Program-made: the position numbers and the translations under genes
Source: Tritrichomonas foetus
Lineage: Eukaryota; Parabasalia; Tritrichomonadida; Tritrichomonadidae
Length of the DNA: 64,000 nucleotides
Direction: 5' to 3'
Assembly: GCA_001839685.1 (NCBI GenBank)
Contig: MLAK01000567.1
Span: 8,658 to 72,657, forward strand
The notes under the pieces: generated by a model
Seen by the model: only the letters and a program-made list of their open reading frames with translations
What the model was told of the DNA's origin: nothing
Databases searched by the model: none
Part shown: piece by piece, positions 39,126 to 48,045 of the stretch
Position numbering within the stretch: position 1 is the first letter of the stretch
Layout: the number at the start of each line of letters is the position of its first letter

Positions 39126-41237
39126 ATGCTTCTTACGCCCTCACCTGAGGCACTCCTCCACAGAAATCATCCAAATTACGCAGACTCCTTAATCCAAAAC
39201 TACTACGCTCAGTTGGATAAGTTATCGAACAATGATCCTTCAATAAATTATTCCGCTTTTTTCGACCTAAGCTTTCTTTCTCTTAACGTTCAATTCCCCA
39301 ATATAAAATATTCACCTTACAACTCGGCTTTCGTCATTAGCACAGCACTCAATTCCAATAATTCAGATATGAACTTATATTTTGGAACTTTGGCTCTCCA
39401 AAGAAACGACATTCCAAGTGCGATGCATTTCATTAGGGAAGCAGTCAAAAAAGGAAACGTTGCAGCAATGAATCTCTTAGCCCAATGGCAAATTTCATTA
39501 CCAGGATATACAGAATCATTGCAAGACCCAAATTCACAAAAAGAAACACAATCACATAACGGACTTCAGTCTCAAAAAGATAATGAACAAATGAATAATG
39601 ATGTACAACTTCAAAAAGGTGATGAACAACTGAAAAATGATGTTCAACTGAAAAGTGATGTACAATCTCAAAAAGATGATGTTCGAGTGAAAAATGATAT
39701 ACAAACACTTGAAAGTCCTTCAAATGTGAATGATTCATCAGAAAAGGAGAAAAAATCATTTGCGTTTCTAAATTCCAGATTACTCCTTTATCGAGCGAAC
39801 AAAATGGGTTCAAATGATGCAATTTTACTGATGGCAAATCTTTATGATAGGCCGAATCATTATTTTAGTTCACTCTTTTATTACCTGAAACACTTCAGTG
39901 GAAACCATTCTGTGTATTCTGCTTTACAAATTTGTAAAATTTTACACTCTCATTTAAAGATTAAGCATTCACTTAGGAAATGGATTCTTTATACAATTGC
40001 ATGCGGTGAGCCATATTTTCTTGATGTAATGATTTCATATTCAAAAAATCCGGATAATGCTGACCCAAAATCTTCAAAAGCTCAAGAGGTACTATGGAAC
40101 GATGTCAAACTCCAATATTTTAAACGATTAAATTTATTTGAGAAACGAGATTATTTTCAATATTCAAATTTCGAGCCAAAATTGATAGGAATAGATGCAA
40201 AACTGGCAATAAATGAAAATATTAATACTTTATTGCGAGAAGTAATTCGAAAGCGCCGTGATTTTCTTCCATCACCTCAACCACCAGTAGATTTTTGCAG
40301 CACAAAGTATTTAAGTAATGAACCCCCAAACAATACATCAACCAACTCTAGAAATATTAGTATTTTTAATACCAATTTTCATAATAGTAATTGTTTATAT
40401 CGAAATCAGCAGAAACATATTGGTCAAGTGAATTATCAAAATCAATGTCAAAATGGACGTCAAAATCATATCAATTTTAAAAATGAAGAAAATCTAATTG
40501 CTTATTTTCCACTAAAGAACAAAACACAAATTGTTCTCCGTATATTTGAATTCACTTCCTCTGATTTCAAGAAAAGAAATTTACAAGCTGCACAAATATT
40601 ATTATATAATTTGTATAATATTGATCAAAAAGGAATTTTAAATAGCAAAATATTTAAAACTCGAATTACTTCCAAAAATCATTTTTGGCTTACATCATGC
40701 GGATTTATTTGCACTTTATTGAATGATTTGAAATCAGCCGTCAAATTATTTTTGAAAGCATCTCGACTTGGAAACTTTACAGCAACAATGATGTGTGGAT
40801 TTTTAATTTTTCACATGGAAACATTCGAAGAAAGCTTGAGACATATATCAGATGTGTATAAGACAGACAATGTTTACATCTTAGATGACTCCAGCCTTAT
40901 AGATCAAAATCAAGAAAAAAAGTTTACAATAAATAATAATAAACAAGAAGCAGGAATGTATTTTGGAAAATGCGCTTTAGATCCAGTTGCTTTGATTCAC
41001 CTTGGCCTGATGTTAGACGATCCTTCAAAAATTGATTGTGCCTGCTCTTTACTTGGAATTCCATCGCGAATTGAAACGATAGTCTGGCTGATGAAAATCC
41101 TTGAAAAAGGTGTTAAAATGCCATTTTTATCTCTCGTTCCTGCAAAAATGTTCTGCTTGGCTGCTATTGACACTGGATTGAAGCAGAATGAAGATATTAC
41201 GGAATTATTGAATTATTATCATGAACATTTCGAATAG
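39126..41237 (+). CDS. Sel1-like/TPR helical-repeat protein with charged repeat insert (703 aa)
   Basis: Short alpha-helical repeats resemble Sel1-like units, e.g. NLYFGTLALQRNDIPSAMHFIREAVKKGNVAAMNLLAQWQ (~79-120), GSNDAILLMANLYD, and SAVKLFLKASRLGNFTATMMCGFLIFHM (~538-565). Sel1-like proteins usually scaffold protein complexes, such as ER-associated degradation and signalling assemblies. Residues ~140-200 are a low-complexity insert made of short charged repeats (QSQKDNEQMNNDVQLQKGDEQLKNDVQLK). The region ~395-455 is Asn-rich. There is no signal peptide. The ATG follows gtcctcagga. A specific function is not assignable. Confidence 0.6.
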   Translation: MLLTPSPEALLHRNHPNYADSLIQNYYAQLDKLSNNDPSINYSAFFDLSFLSLNVQFPNIKYSPYNSAFVISTALNSNNSDMNLYFGTLALQRNDIPSAMHFIREAVKKGNVAAMNLLAQWQISLPGYTESLQDPNSQKETQSHNGLQSQKDNEQMNNDVQLQKGDEQLKNDVQLKSDVQSQKDDVRVKNDIQTLESPSNVNDSSEKEKKSFAFLNSRLLLYRANKMGSNDAILLMANLYDRPNHYFSSLFYYLKHFSGNHSVYSALQICKILHSHLKIKHSLRKWILYTIACGEPYFLDVMISYSKNPDNADPKSSKAQEVLWNDVKLQYFKRLNLFEKRDYFQYSNFEPKLIGIDAKLAINENINTLLREVIRKRRDFLPSPQPPVDFCSTKYLSNEPPNNTSTNSRNISIFNTNFHNSNCLYRNQQKHIGQVNYQNQCQNGRQNHINFKNEENLIAYFPLKNKTQIVLRIFEFTSSDFKKRNLQAAQILLYNLYNIDQKGILNSKIFKTRITSKNHFWLTSCGFICTLLNDLKSAVKLFLKASRLGNFTATMMCGFLIFHMETFEESLRHISDVYKTDNVYILDDSSLIDQNQEKKFTINNNKQEAGMYFGKCALDPVALIHLGLMLDDPSKIDCACSLLGIPSRIETIVWLMKILEKGVKMPFLSLVPAKMFCLAAIDTGLKQNEDITELLNYYHEHFE

Positions 41238-42628
41238 ATTGTATTTGTTAATAAATATATATTATGTATGATTTTCTTTTTCTTTTTTTTGTTAGATTTT
41301 CCAATTTAACAAATTCTATAATGAATGAAAAATATTTATCATTTGCGATTTAGCAGCTTTTTCAGTTTTTGATGAACTCTTGATAATGGCATTGCTTTTT
41401 ATTTGAGAAATATTGTTAAAATGTGAAGTGTTTGAAAAACAATTTCCATTAATATTACAATTTAGTGAAAATTCATGGTAAATGCTGAGATATTTCACCA
41501 TGAATTCATGGTAAACACTGAGACATTTCACATTTGATAAATTCTGAATCACTGATAGACTTTTTTTGGTAGATTAATTCTCAAAATGTTTATTCTAATT
41601 AGATTACTTAAAAGAACGATGAAGCATATCGAATAAACCAAAAAACACAATTTTTATGATTTATTAAGTTGTTGTACTGAACCTATTGAGAGCAGGATTT
41701 CAATGAGATCATTCAAAAATCCATAATTGAATAGAGTCACAGCATAAATTGAATATTGACAAGATATCTTGCTTTGAAAAAGAAAAATATGTTTCAAAGA
41801 AACCGCATGCAATTCACCAAATGATGGTGAATCTGACAATGATTTATGTCAACTTTTTCTGTGAAACATCGGGAATTTTTTCTAAAAAGTAAGGTCTTAA
41901 ATTCCAATTCTATGAGGCTATCAGAAAATTAAATGAATGAGCTATCGTATGCAATACAACCTTAAATGTTCTGACTTTTTCATGATATCTCATTATCTTA
42001 TGCTAGAACATAGATATAACCAAATGCAAAATTATAATAACAATTTATTTTTTGGCCTACTTTGATCTGTCAATCATTATCGTGATTGTCAATTTGCAAG
42101 TCTATTCGTAATAATAAAACATCAATAAATTAATACTGATTGCAAATTTATGACATCTACCTTATCAGATCGGAAGATATCTACTGTTAAATAAATACCG
42201 CCGATGGGAGGGGGCTCTCAATTTGAAATCACTTTAAATACATTCTTAATTTTTTTCTGAGATAAAGTGGCCAACTTTATCATGAAATGAAGTCAATTGA
42301 AAGTATGACAAAATCCAGTTTTGAATGATATTCATCAACGACAGATTTCAATTGAGAGAAATTAGTGAACTCTGGTCATTATCAACGTCACACAAATAAT
42401 GAAATTAAATTGAATGAAATGAAATTACGTTGAAATAATTGTGAAAGGTCGATATCTTATACAATTTACGTGAACAATTTTATCAAAAATTGATTACCAT
42501 ATACAATTCTATTCGAAGCTCAACCAAAACATCTCAAAAAAATGTAGTCCATCTCGAGCAAATTCACCAATCTCTTTCAGAATATTTCACCTTAAAATTT
42601 GTCCTTTCAAATCATTTTCTCATCATCT
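41238..42628. other. Intergenic, 1.4 kb
   Basis: Contains a local duplication of about 30 bp (aattcatggtaaa...ctgaga...atttcac, around 41468-41535) that creates the perfect 16-bp palindrome ACCATGAATTCATGGT at 41497-41512. A 61-codon minus-strand frame (41654-41839) is unrecognised. CCTTTC at 42603-42608 may mark the start site of the DUF1846 gene. Confidence 0.45.
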
Positions 42629-44248
42629 ATGGACATGTCCAACCCACCACCTGACTCTCCTCTTTCGCCACCACGATCCGCATCGATGAGTCTTATTCGT
42701 GCTGAACTTGCTCGCCAGCTTATTACTGCTACATCCAGTATTGGCTTCGATAACAAAAAATATATTGAAACACAGAAAAAAAAGATCCTTGAAAGGCTAT
42801 CTAAAAGCGACAATAAGCTATACATTGAATTTGGAGGTAAGCTGCTCTTCGATTTCCACGCAGCTCGTGTTCTTCCAGGTTATGATCCGAATGTTAAAAT
42901 CCATCTTCTTTCAGAGCTCTCCTCTGATTGCGACATCATTCTCTGCGTTAACGCCGACGACATCGAGCACCACAAAGTGAGGGCAGACTTTGGAATCACC
43001 TATCATGAGGATGTCATGAAAATGATCGACGATCTTCGAAATATGGGGATTTTAATTACAGCCGTCGTCATCACCCAGTTCACCGAGCAGCCAGGCGCAA
43101 AATCATTCAAGCAAAGGCTCGAAAATCGAGATATCCTCGTTTACACGCATCCGAAGATCCCCGGCTATCCCGACGACCTGGACACAATTGTGAGTGACAA
43201 CGGATATGGAAAGTGCACGTATATTGAGACGACCAAGCGAATCGTTGTGGTGACCGCCCCGGGGCCAGGCAGTGGAAAGCTGGCCACCTGCCTATCGCAG
43301 CTTTATCACGAGTATAGGCGGGGCGTTAAAGCCGGCTATGCGAAATTTGAAACTTTCCCGGTTTGGAATATTCCATTGAAGCATCCAATAAATGTCGCCT
43401 ACGAAGCAGCCACGCTTGATCTGAATGATAACAATTTGATTGACGGCTTCCACAAGGCGGCTTATGGAGTACAATCCGTTAATTACAACCGTGACATTGC
43501 AGCTTACCCTTTGTTGAAGTGCATCATGGAAAGAATCACTAATGGCGAGTGTCCATATAAATCTCCAACCGATATGGGTGTGAACTGCATTGCTGATGGA
43601 ATTGTCAATGAAAACATCTGCTGTGATGCTTCGAAGCAGGAAATCATTCGTCGTTATTTCAGATGCTTGAATGAATTTTCCATGGGTTCCATCCCACAAG
43701 ATACAATCTTTAAAGCAAAGGAACTGATGGATGAAGTCGGTGTAAACGAAAAAGATAGAGATGTTGTCCCACAGGCAAGAGAAGCTGCAGAGGAAGCCAA
43801 GCTAATGCCAGGAAAAGGAAACCATGGAATTTACTGTGGTGCTGCAATTCGACTTCCAACAGGGGAAATCATCAAAGGAAGAAATTCTCCGTATTTACAC
43901 TCAGCATCAGCTGTTATAATTAGTGCTGCAAAGAAACTCGCTGAAATTCCAGAGGACATGAAAATTTTGTCACCCCAAGTTCTGGATTCAATCGCTCTAA
44001 TGAAATCTCATATTTATCATTCAGACGAACCATCACTTGACGTGACCGAGCTTCTCATCGCACTTTCCGTTGTACAGCCAATGAATACCAGTATCGATCC
44101 AATCATGAAGAGGCTGCCTGAGCTTTATGGATGCGAAATGCATCTCACGCACATTCCAAGCACAGGTGATGAAAATGGCCTCAGAAAACTTGGAATTAGA
44201 TTCACTTATGATCCAAATCACTCTTCAAGAAACCTTTTCAACCTTTAA
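42629..44248 (+). CDS. UPF0371 / DUF1846 family protein, bacterial type (539 aa)
   Basis: This matches the bacterial UPF0371 (DUF1846) family along nearly its whole length. Clear blocks are KLYIEFGGKLLFDFHAARVL (64-83), CDIILCVNADDIEHHKVRAD, VVITQFTEQP, VVVTAPGPGSGKLATCLSQ (206-224), GVKAGYAKFETFPVWNIPL (232-250), HPINVAYEAATLDL, NYNRDI and YKSPTDMGVN (310-319). The glycine-rich GPGSGK looks nucleotide- or phosphate-binding, but the function is not established. Bacterial members are about 490-505 aa; here ~36 extra N-terminal residues (Pro/Ser-rich) precede the conserved start. The gene is GC-richer than its surroundings in its middle third. Eukaryotic homologues are rare, so transfer from an anaerobic gut-type bacterium is likely. 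The ATG at 42629 is used; extension needs TTG. The stop reads TAAA. Confidence 0.88.
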   Translation: MDMSNPPPDSPLSPPRSASMSLIRAELARQLITATSSIGFDNKKYIETQKKKILERLSKSDNKLYIEFGGKLLFDFHAARVLPGYDPNVKIHLLSELSSDCDIILCVNADDIEHHKVRADFGITYHEDVMKMIDDLRNMGILITAVVITQFTEQPGAKSFKQRLENRDILVYTHPKIPGYPDDLDTIVSDNGYGKCTYIETTKRIVVVTAPGPGSGKLATCLSQLYHEYRRGVKAGYAKFETFPVWNIPLKHPINVAYEAATLDLNDNNLIDGFHKAAYGVQSVNYNRDIAAYPLLKCIMERITNGECPYKSPTDMGVNCIADGIVNENICCDASKQEIIRRYFRCLNEFSMGSIPQDTIFKAKELMDEVGVNEKDRDVVPQAREAAEEAKLMPGKGNHGIYCGAAIRLPTGEIIKGRNSPYLHSASAVIISAAKKLAEIPEDMKILSPQVLDSIALMKSHIYHSDEPSLDVTELLIALSVVQPMNTSIDPIMKRLPELYGCEMHLTHIPSTGDENGLRKLGIRFTYDPNHSSRNLFNL

Positions 44249-44525
44249 AGAAATTCACTAGCTGAGAAATAAGCAAGAATAAAATAATTCAAAATAACAA
44301 AACCAAATTTATACGAATATAATATAATATAATAATAAAGGACTATAATATAGAACTATATTCATTCTAAAATTTCTTTCTTTTTTTCTTTCTTGGATTC
44401 CCCCCTCCCCAATTTTTTAAGCAATACAAACCAAATCTTATCATTTACATCACTTTTGATACCTATTATTCCTTTCGTGAAAAATGTTAGATTACATTCC
44501 ATTTAGAAATTCCTGGAATTTCAAT
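44249..44525. other. 3' region of the DUF1846 gene
   Basis: An AT-rich 3' flank with an ataatataatataataa stretch and a pyrimidine tract containing CCCCCCTCCCC near 44400-44410. No gene was seen. Confidence 0.4.
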
Positions 44526-44782
44526 ATAATCATTGATATCAAATAAAAATATAATCATTGATATCAAATAAGAATATAATCAATGATGTCAATTAAGAAT
44601 ATAATCATTGATATCAATTAAGAATATAATCATTGATATCAAATAAGAATATAATCAATGATGTCAATTAAGAATATAATCAATGATATCAATTAAGAAT
44701 ATAATCAATGATATTAATAAAGAATATAATCAATGATATCAAATAAGAATATAATCAATGATATTAATAAAGAATATAATCA
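44526..44782. repeat. 25-bp minisatellite, about 10.3 copies
   Basis: Ten full units plus seven bases of the pattern ATAATCA(T/A)TGATATCAA(A/T)TAAGAAT. Most units carry the 10-bp palindrome TTGATATCAA or the variant ATGATATCAA. Variants such as GATGTC and GATATTAATAAAG recur in alternating units (3 and 6; 8 and 10), showing block duplication. It lies between the DUF1846 gene and the 3' end of the coiled-coil gene and is non-coding. Confidence 0.92.
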
Positions 44783-44971
44783 GGTGAAAATAAAGGTTGC
44801 CAAAATGAATATCCCATTTGTCAAATAATGATAAATAAAGTTACTCATGAAAATTAGATCATTAAAAAAAAAAAAAATATAAAAAGTATATTCATGCAGA
44901 ACGATTTTTAAAAACAAATAAATACAAAACAGACATAAAATATACAAAAACATTGGCCAGAAAGAAAAAAA

Positions 44972-45781
44972 TCACAAATTCTGTTCTTTTGTGTATGTTT
45001 CTGAGATGGAATTGCTTACTGTGCTAGAGGAAGACACACTCGTTGAGTTTGAAATTGAATTATATATGGAATTATTCAAGGAACTAGTTAGTGAATTGGT
45101 GACAGTCACGGAAAAATTTTTCATCGGCGTGCTTGCCATTTTCCTCGGCCGGATCATCGGCTTTGTGATTGACTGGCTGGGCGAAGAATTGAAAGATGAA
45201 TTTGGCCTGTACCTGTTTCTTTGTTGTCCTTGATAGAAAGTGGTCTGGTAGATATCTTCTTTTTTCGTGTTCTCTTTCTGCTTTTTACATTCGACGATCA
45301 TTTGTCGAATTTCATCGAATTCATGGCTTATTTCATCTTTCAAGTCTTCAATTTCAAGAAGGATGTTTGAAATTTCGGCTTCTAAAATGTTGTGCTTTTG
45401 CAATATGCTCTGATTGATCATGGCTGTTAATTGAGTGGAAACTCTCTGGAAGGAACTGTCAACGTATTGGCTATTCGCTTTTTCAATTAGTCGTTTAGTG
45501 CTTGCTTTTCGCGCGAGATTTCCTCTCAAATAATTGATCAGATCGAAAACGGCGTCTTCTGGATTAGATTCAATCAGTTCACCAAAGCGATTCCAGTCAA
45601 TTTCTTGTGGAGGAGGAATGTCAACTATTGTTCCAACTGAAGAGAAAGACGATTGATTGGCAATGGCGCCTAACTGTGAAAATCCAGGCAACATATCGCA
45701 GGCCTTCGTTTCAATGTCGTTGATTTTGGCATTCATCGATTTTAGGAATTCATCAATCTGCTCTTCGAGCCCATTCGTCAT
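44972..45781 (-). CDS. Coiled-coil protein of unknown function (269 aa)
   Basis: I recognise no family. Residues ~1-35 and ~95-170 are predicted helical and coiled-coil (LEEQIDEFLKSMNAKINDIET; EAEISNILLEIEDLKDEISHEFDEIRQMIVECKKQKENTKK). Residues ~74-108 (DWNRFGELIESNPEDAVFDLINYLRGNLARKAS) could form a small helical domain. The C-terminal third is Ser/Thr/Asn-rich (SSLNNSIYNSISNSTSVSSSSTVS), likely disordered and phosphorylated. A cytoskeletal or kinetochore-like adaptor is possible but not supported. A strong DNA hairpin lies 79 bases upstream of the ATG. Confidence 0.6.
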   Translation of the reverse strand: MTNGLEEQIDEFLKSMNAKINDIETKACDMLPGFSQLGAIANQSSFSSVGTIVDIPPPQEIDWNRFGELIESNPEDAVFDLINYLRGNLARKASTKRLIEKANSQYVDSSFQRVSTQLTAMINQSILQKHNILEAEISNILLEIEDLKDEISHEFDEIRQMIVECKKQKENTKKEDIYQTTFYQGQQRNRYRPNSSFNSSPSQSITKPMIRPRKMASTPMKNFSVTVTNSLTSSLNNSIYNSISNSTSVSSSSTVSNSISETYTKEQNL

Positions 45782-45859
45782 TCGTAATTAACGAACAAAT
45801 CTAATCAAAATTGTATACTTTACATAATATTGAATAATCTTCTTTTCATAGAATCAAAA

Positions 45860-45937
45860 AGACCATTTATTTATTGAATTATATTATAATATTGAATAGT
45901 CATCTTTCTTAAGGATAATTCAATAAATAAATGGTCT
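45860..45937. repeat. Perfect 23-bp inverted repeat with 32-base loop
   Basis: The left arm 45860-45882 (begins AGACCATTTATTTATTG) is exactly reverse-complemented at 45915-45937 (ends CAATAAATAAATGGTCT). The 32-base loop is AT-rich. It lies between two minus-strand genes, 79 bases upstream of the coiled-coil gene and about 215 bases past the calnexin stop. No flanking duplication was seen. It could be a tiny fold-back element or a transcribed hairpin. Confidence 0.88.
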
Positions 45938-46152
45938 GAGAGTGTCACCTGAACATGGAACATCATTAATCATCATTGAATAATATAATTTGATATTCTA
46001 ATTTGGATACAATGATTTACTACTCAGGCATAATACTTATATCGAATATTAAAAATCAAATGTTCCAAAAAGAAATAATGAAAGAAAACTTTACATTTAT
46101 TTATGTGAAATATACCTTTTAATAAAAACTTTATTCCTCTTAATTGATTTAA

Positions 46153-47658
46153 TCACTGATGCTTTTTCTCATATTGATATTCAAATGGATCGCTAAAAAT
46201 ATCACAGCAAATAATTGTGAGCGGGATTGTAATCAGGATAACTGCGACCGAGATGGCAACCACTGCCGGCTTGTTTGGTACGCGCGCCCACTGTCTTTTG
46301 ACACACCTTCCAAGGTAGAAAGCATAACCTGTTACGCCTGGTCCTGGCCTGTCTGGTGGTTCATCTGTGAATATCCATTGGTAGTTAATTTTCATAGCGC
46401 GAATTTGCCTTCTTTGGCGGGGATTGAAGTCTTCATTATTCCAGCTCTTTACAGCAGTTTCGTTTGTAGCAATTAAAATGTTTGTGAATGCGAATTCACG
46501 CTGGGCTGTCCAAAGATCAAATCCAATTCCGGTGATTGGCGGCATTACGAAATTATGATTGTCGGACTGGGAGAGTAACTTATAGTTTGGATTTGGAATT
46601 TGTTTCGGACGCCACTCACCTTTATAGAATGGGTTTGGAACCATCTTTGGCTTCCACACACCGCGTGCCTTTGGATTCCTAATTCTAGGTGGCTTGTATG
46701 GGCCGCATCCAGGCGCCTTAATGCATTTCGGGTTAGGCACTAATTGCGGTTTCCATTCGCCCATTAGTTGTTCATTCCATTCCCGTGGCTTCTTTGATTC
46801 AGTATCTAAGATATGTTGTGGTTCGTTAAGGAGCCATCCTTCAGGCGGATTCAGTTTCTTCGGATCAGGAATGGTGTTCGGCGCATTATCGTCCCAGTCT
46901 GCTGGCTTCACCTCATATGGGTCTGGAATGATCGGCCTGTCGTCCCAGTCACTTGGCTTGACGTCATTTGGATCATCCATCGTGGGCCCTTCAACAAGAG
47001 GAATATCAAAGTCATCTGTGAATGTTCCATTTCGCATCGATCGATTATCAATCAAATATTCAAACGTATTGTTTGGCCGAATGATGAGGGTATACAAATG
47101 CGAAATTTCATCAACTGGAATGAAATAGGGATGCTTTAATTTATGTTCAATTTGCTTTCCGTTTTCATCTTTTGTGAAGAAATTGAGACGAGTTTGGTTG
47201 AATGGCCCGCATCGTTCTGGCCCAAATTCAATAAATTTGTCAGTCGAATTGGATAAATCGGTTGGATCGAAATCAGGCGAGGTGAAAATTTTCATGAAGG
47301 CGCTCGTGCAAGTAAACAAAAACTGTGAGCGCATTTCGTATTGAATAACAAGCGTTTCATTAGGAGCAACAATTGGGTGACGAAACTTGTGAGAAATTGC
47401 ATGCGGCTTCTCTTTCTCTTTCATGACGATTGCGCGTTCGCCGCGTCTGGTCTGGAGAGGGAATGTTTGCTCAGCCTTCCACTTACCGGTATAGCGAAAA
47501 TGCATGGTTGGAATCCAATAATCAAGCGCATTTGGATCGGAAAAGTTTTCGTGATAAAGAATACGACAATCTGGTAAATATGGGAAACCGTTTTGATCCT
47601 TTGGGCGATTTGGTGAGCCCCAAAGAGAGAGGGTAGTTTGAAGAAAGAAAAGAAACAT
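46153..47658 (-). CDS. CNX: Calnexin (501 aa)
   Basis: An ER lectin chaperone that binds monoglucosylated N-glycoproteins. A signal peptide covers ~1-14 (MFLFFLQTTLSLWGS). The globular lectin domain contains YTGKWKAEQ and a C150GPFNQT region like the family's CGGAY/CGPD block. The P-domain (~228-358) carries KPSDWDD, KPADWDD and KPREWNE type-1 motifs, then GEWKPQLVPNP, GVWKPKMVPNP and GEWRPKQIPNP type-2 motifs. A membrane span lies at ~464-485, and a short cytosolic tail ends KKHQ, which fits a KKxx ER-retrieval signal. The span distinguishes it from calreticulin. AAAAAGTGA lies about 104 bases upstream of the ATG on the coding strand. Confidence 0.93.
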   Translation of the reverse strand: MFLFFLQTTLSLWGSPNRPKDQNGFPYLPDCRILYHENFSDPNALDYWIPTMHFRYTGKWKAEQTFPLQTRRGERAIVMKEKEKPHAISHKFRHPIVAPNETLVIQYEMRSQFLFTCTSAFMKIFTSPDFDPTDLSNSTDKFIEFGPERCGPFNQTRLNFFTKDENGKQIEHKLKHPYFIPVDEISHLYTLIIRPNNTFEYLIDNRSMRNGTFTDDFDIPLVEGPTMDDPNDVKPSDWDDRPIIPDPYEVKPADWDDNAPNTIPDPKKLNPPEGWLLNEPQHILDTESKKPREWNEQLMGEWKPQLVPNPKCIKAPGCGPYKPPRIRNPKARGVWKPKMVPNPFYKGEWRPKQIPNPNYKLLSQSDNHNFVMPPITGIGFDLWTAQREFAFTNILIATNETAVKSWNNEDFNPRQRRQIRAMKINYQWIFTDEPPDRPGPGVTGYAFYLGRCVKRQWARVPNKPAVVAISVAVILITIPLTIICCDIFSDPFEYQYEKKHQ

Positions 47659-48045
47659 GTTTTAGAATTTAAAAAAACGTTTGACCATTTATATTCTATC
47701 GTTATAATTTTAGCGGTATAGCTTGAGTGATCGGTAAAATTGATGTTTGATTTCATGATGATCACTTTTTCTGAATATGTGCGTTTATTCACATGTGAAA
47801 TGTTCACATAAGAATTATCTTATGAAAAATAATCATGGCCATGGCTAACATTTTATTTATTTTTTTACCAAGGATTGATTTAAAATCATGATGAACATCG
47901 CTCAATTCACAATCTCAAGCAATTCAGCTGAATTAACATGTGTTATTTCAACGAACTTTGTTCAAATTCCTGACATAATCAACTTTTTGAATAGTATGTG
48001 AAGTGAATAACAAGCAGATTTATATCTCATTTCATTTTTTTATTT
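47659..48045. other. Divergent intergenic region, 390 bp
   Basis: Upstream of calnexin (minus) and of the E1 pseudogene (plus). No gene was seen. Confidence 0.45.

Noticed and set aside
41654..41839. 61-codon minus-strand frame in the 1.4-kb spacer
   Set aside because: No recognisable motif and no supporting context; it may be a relic but cannot be supported.
44526..44782. CRISPR-like array (regular 25-bp spacing)
   Set aside because: Units abut without unique spacers and the genome is eukaryotic; it is a minisatellite.
44776..45233. Frames antisense to the coiled-coil gene
   Set aside because: These are shadow frames of the Ser/Thr-rich coding region on the other strand.
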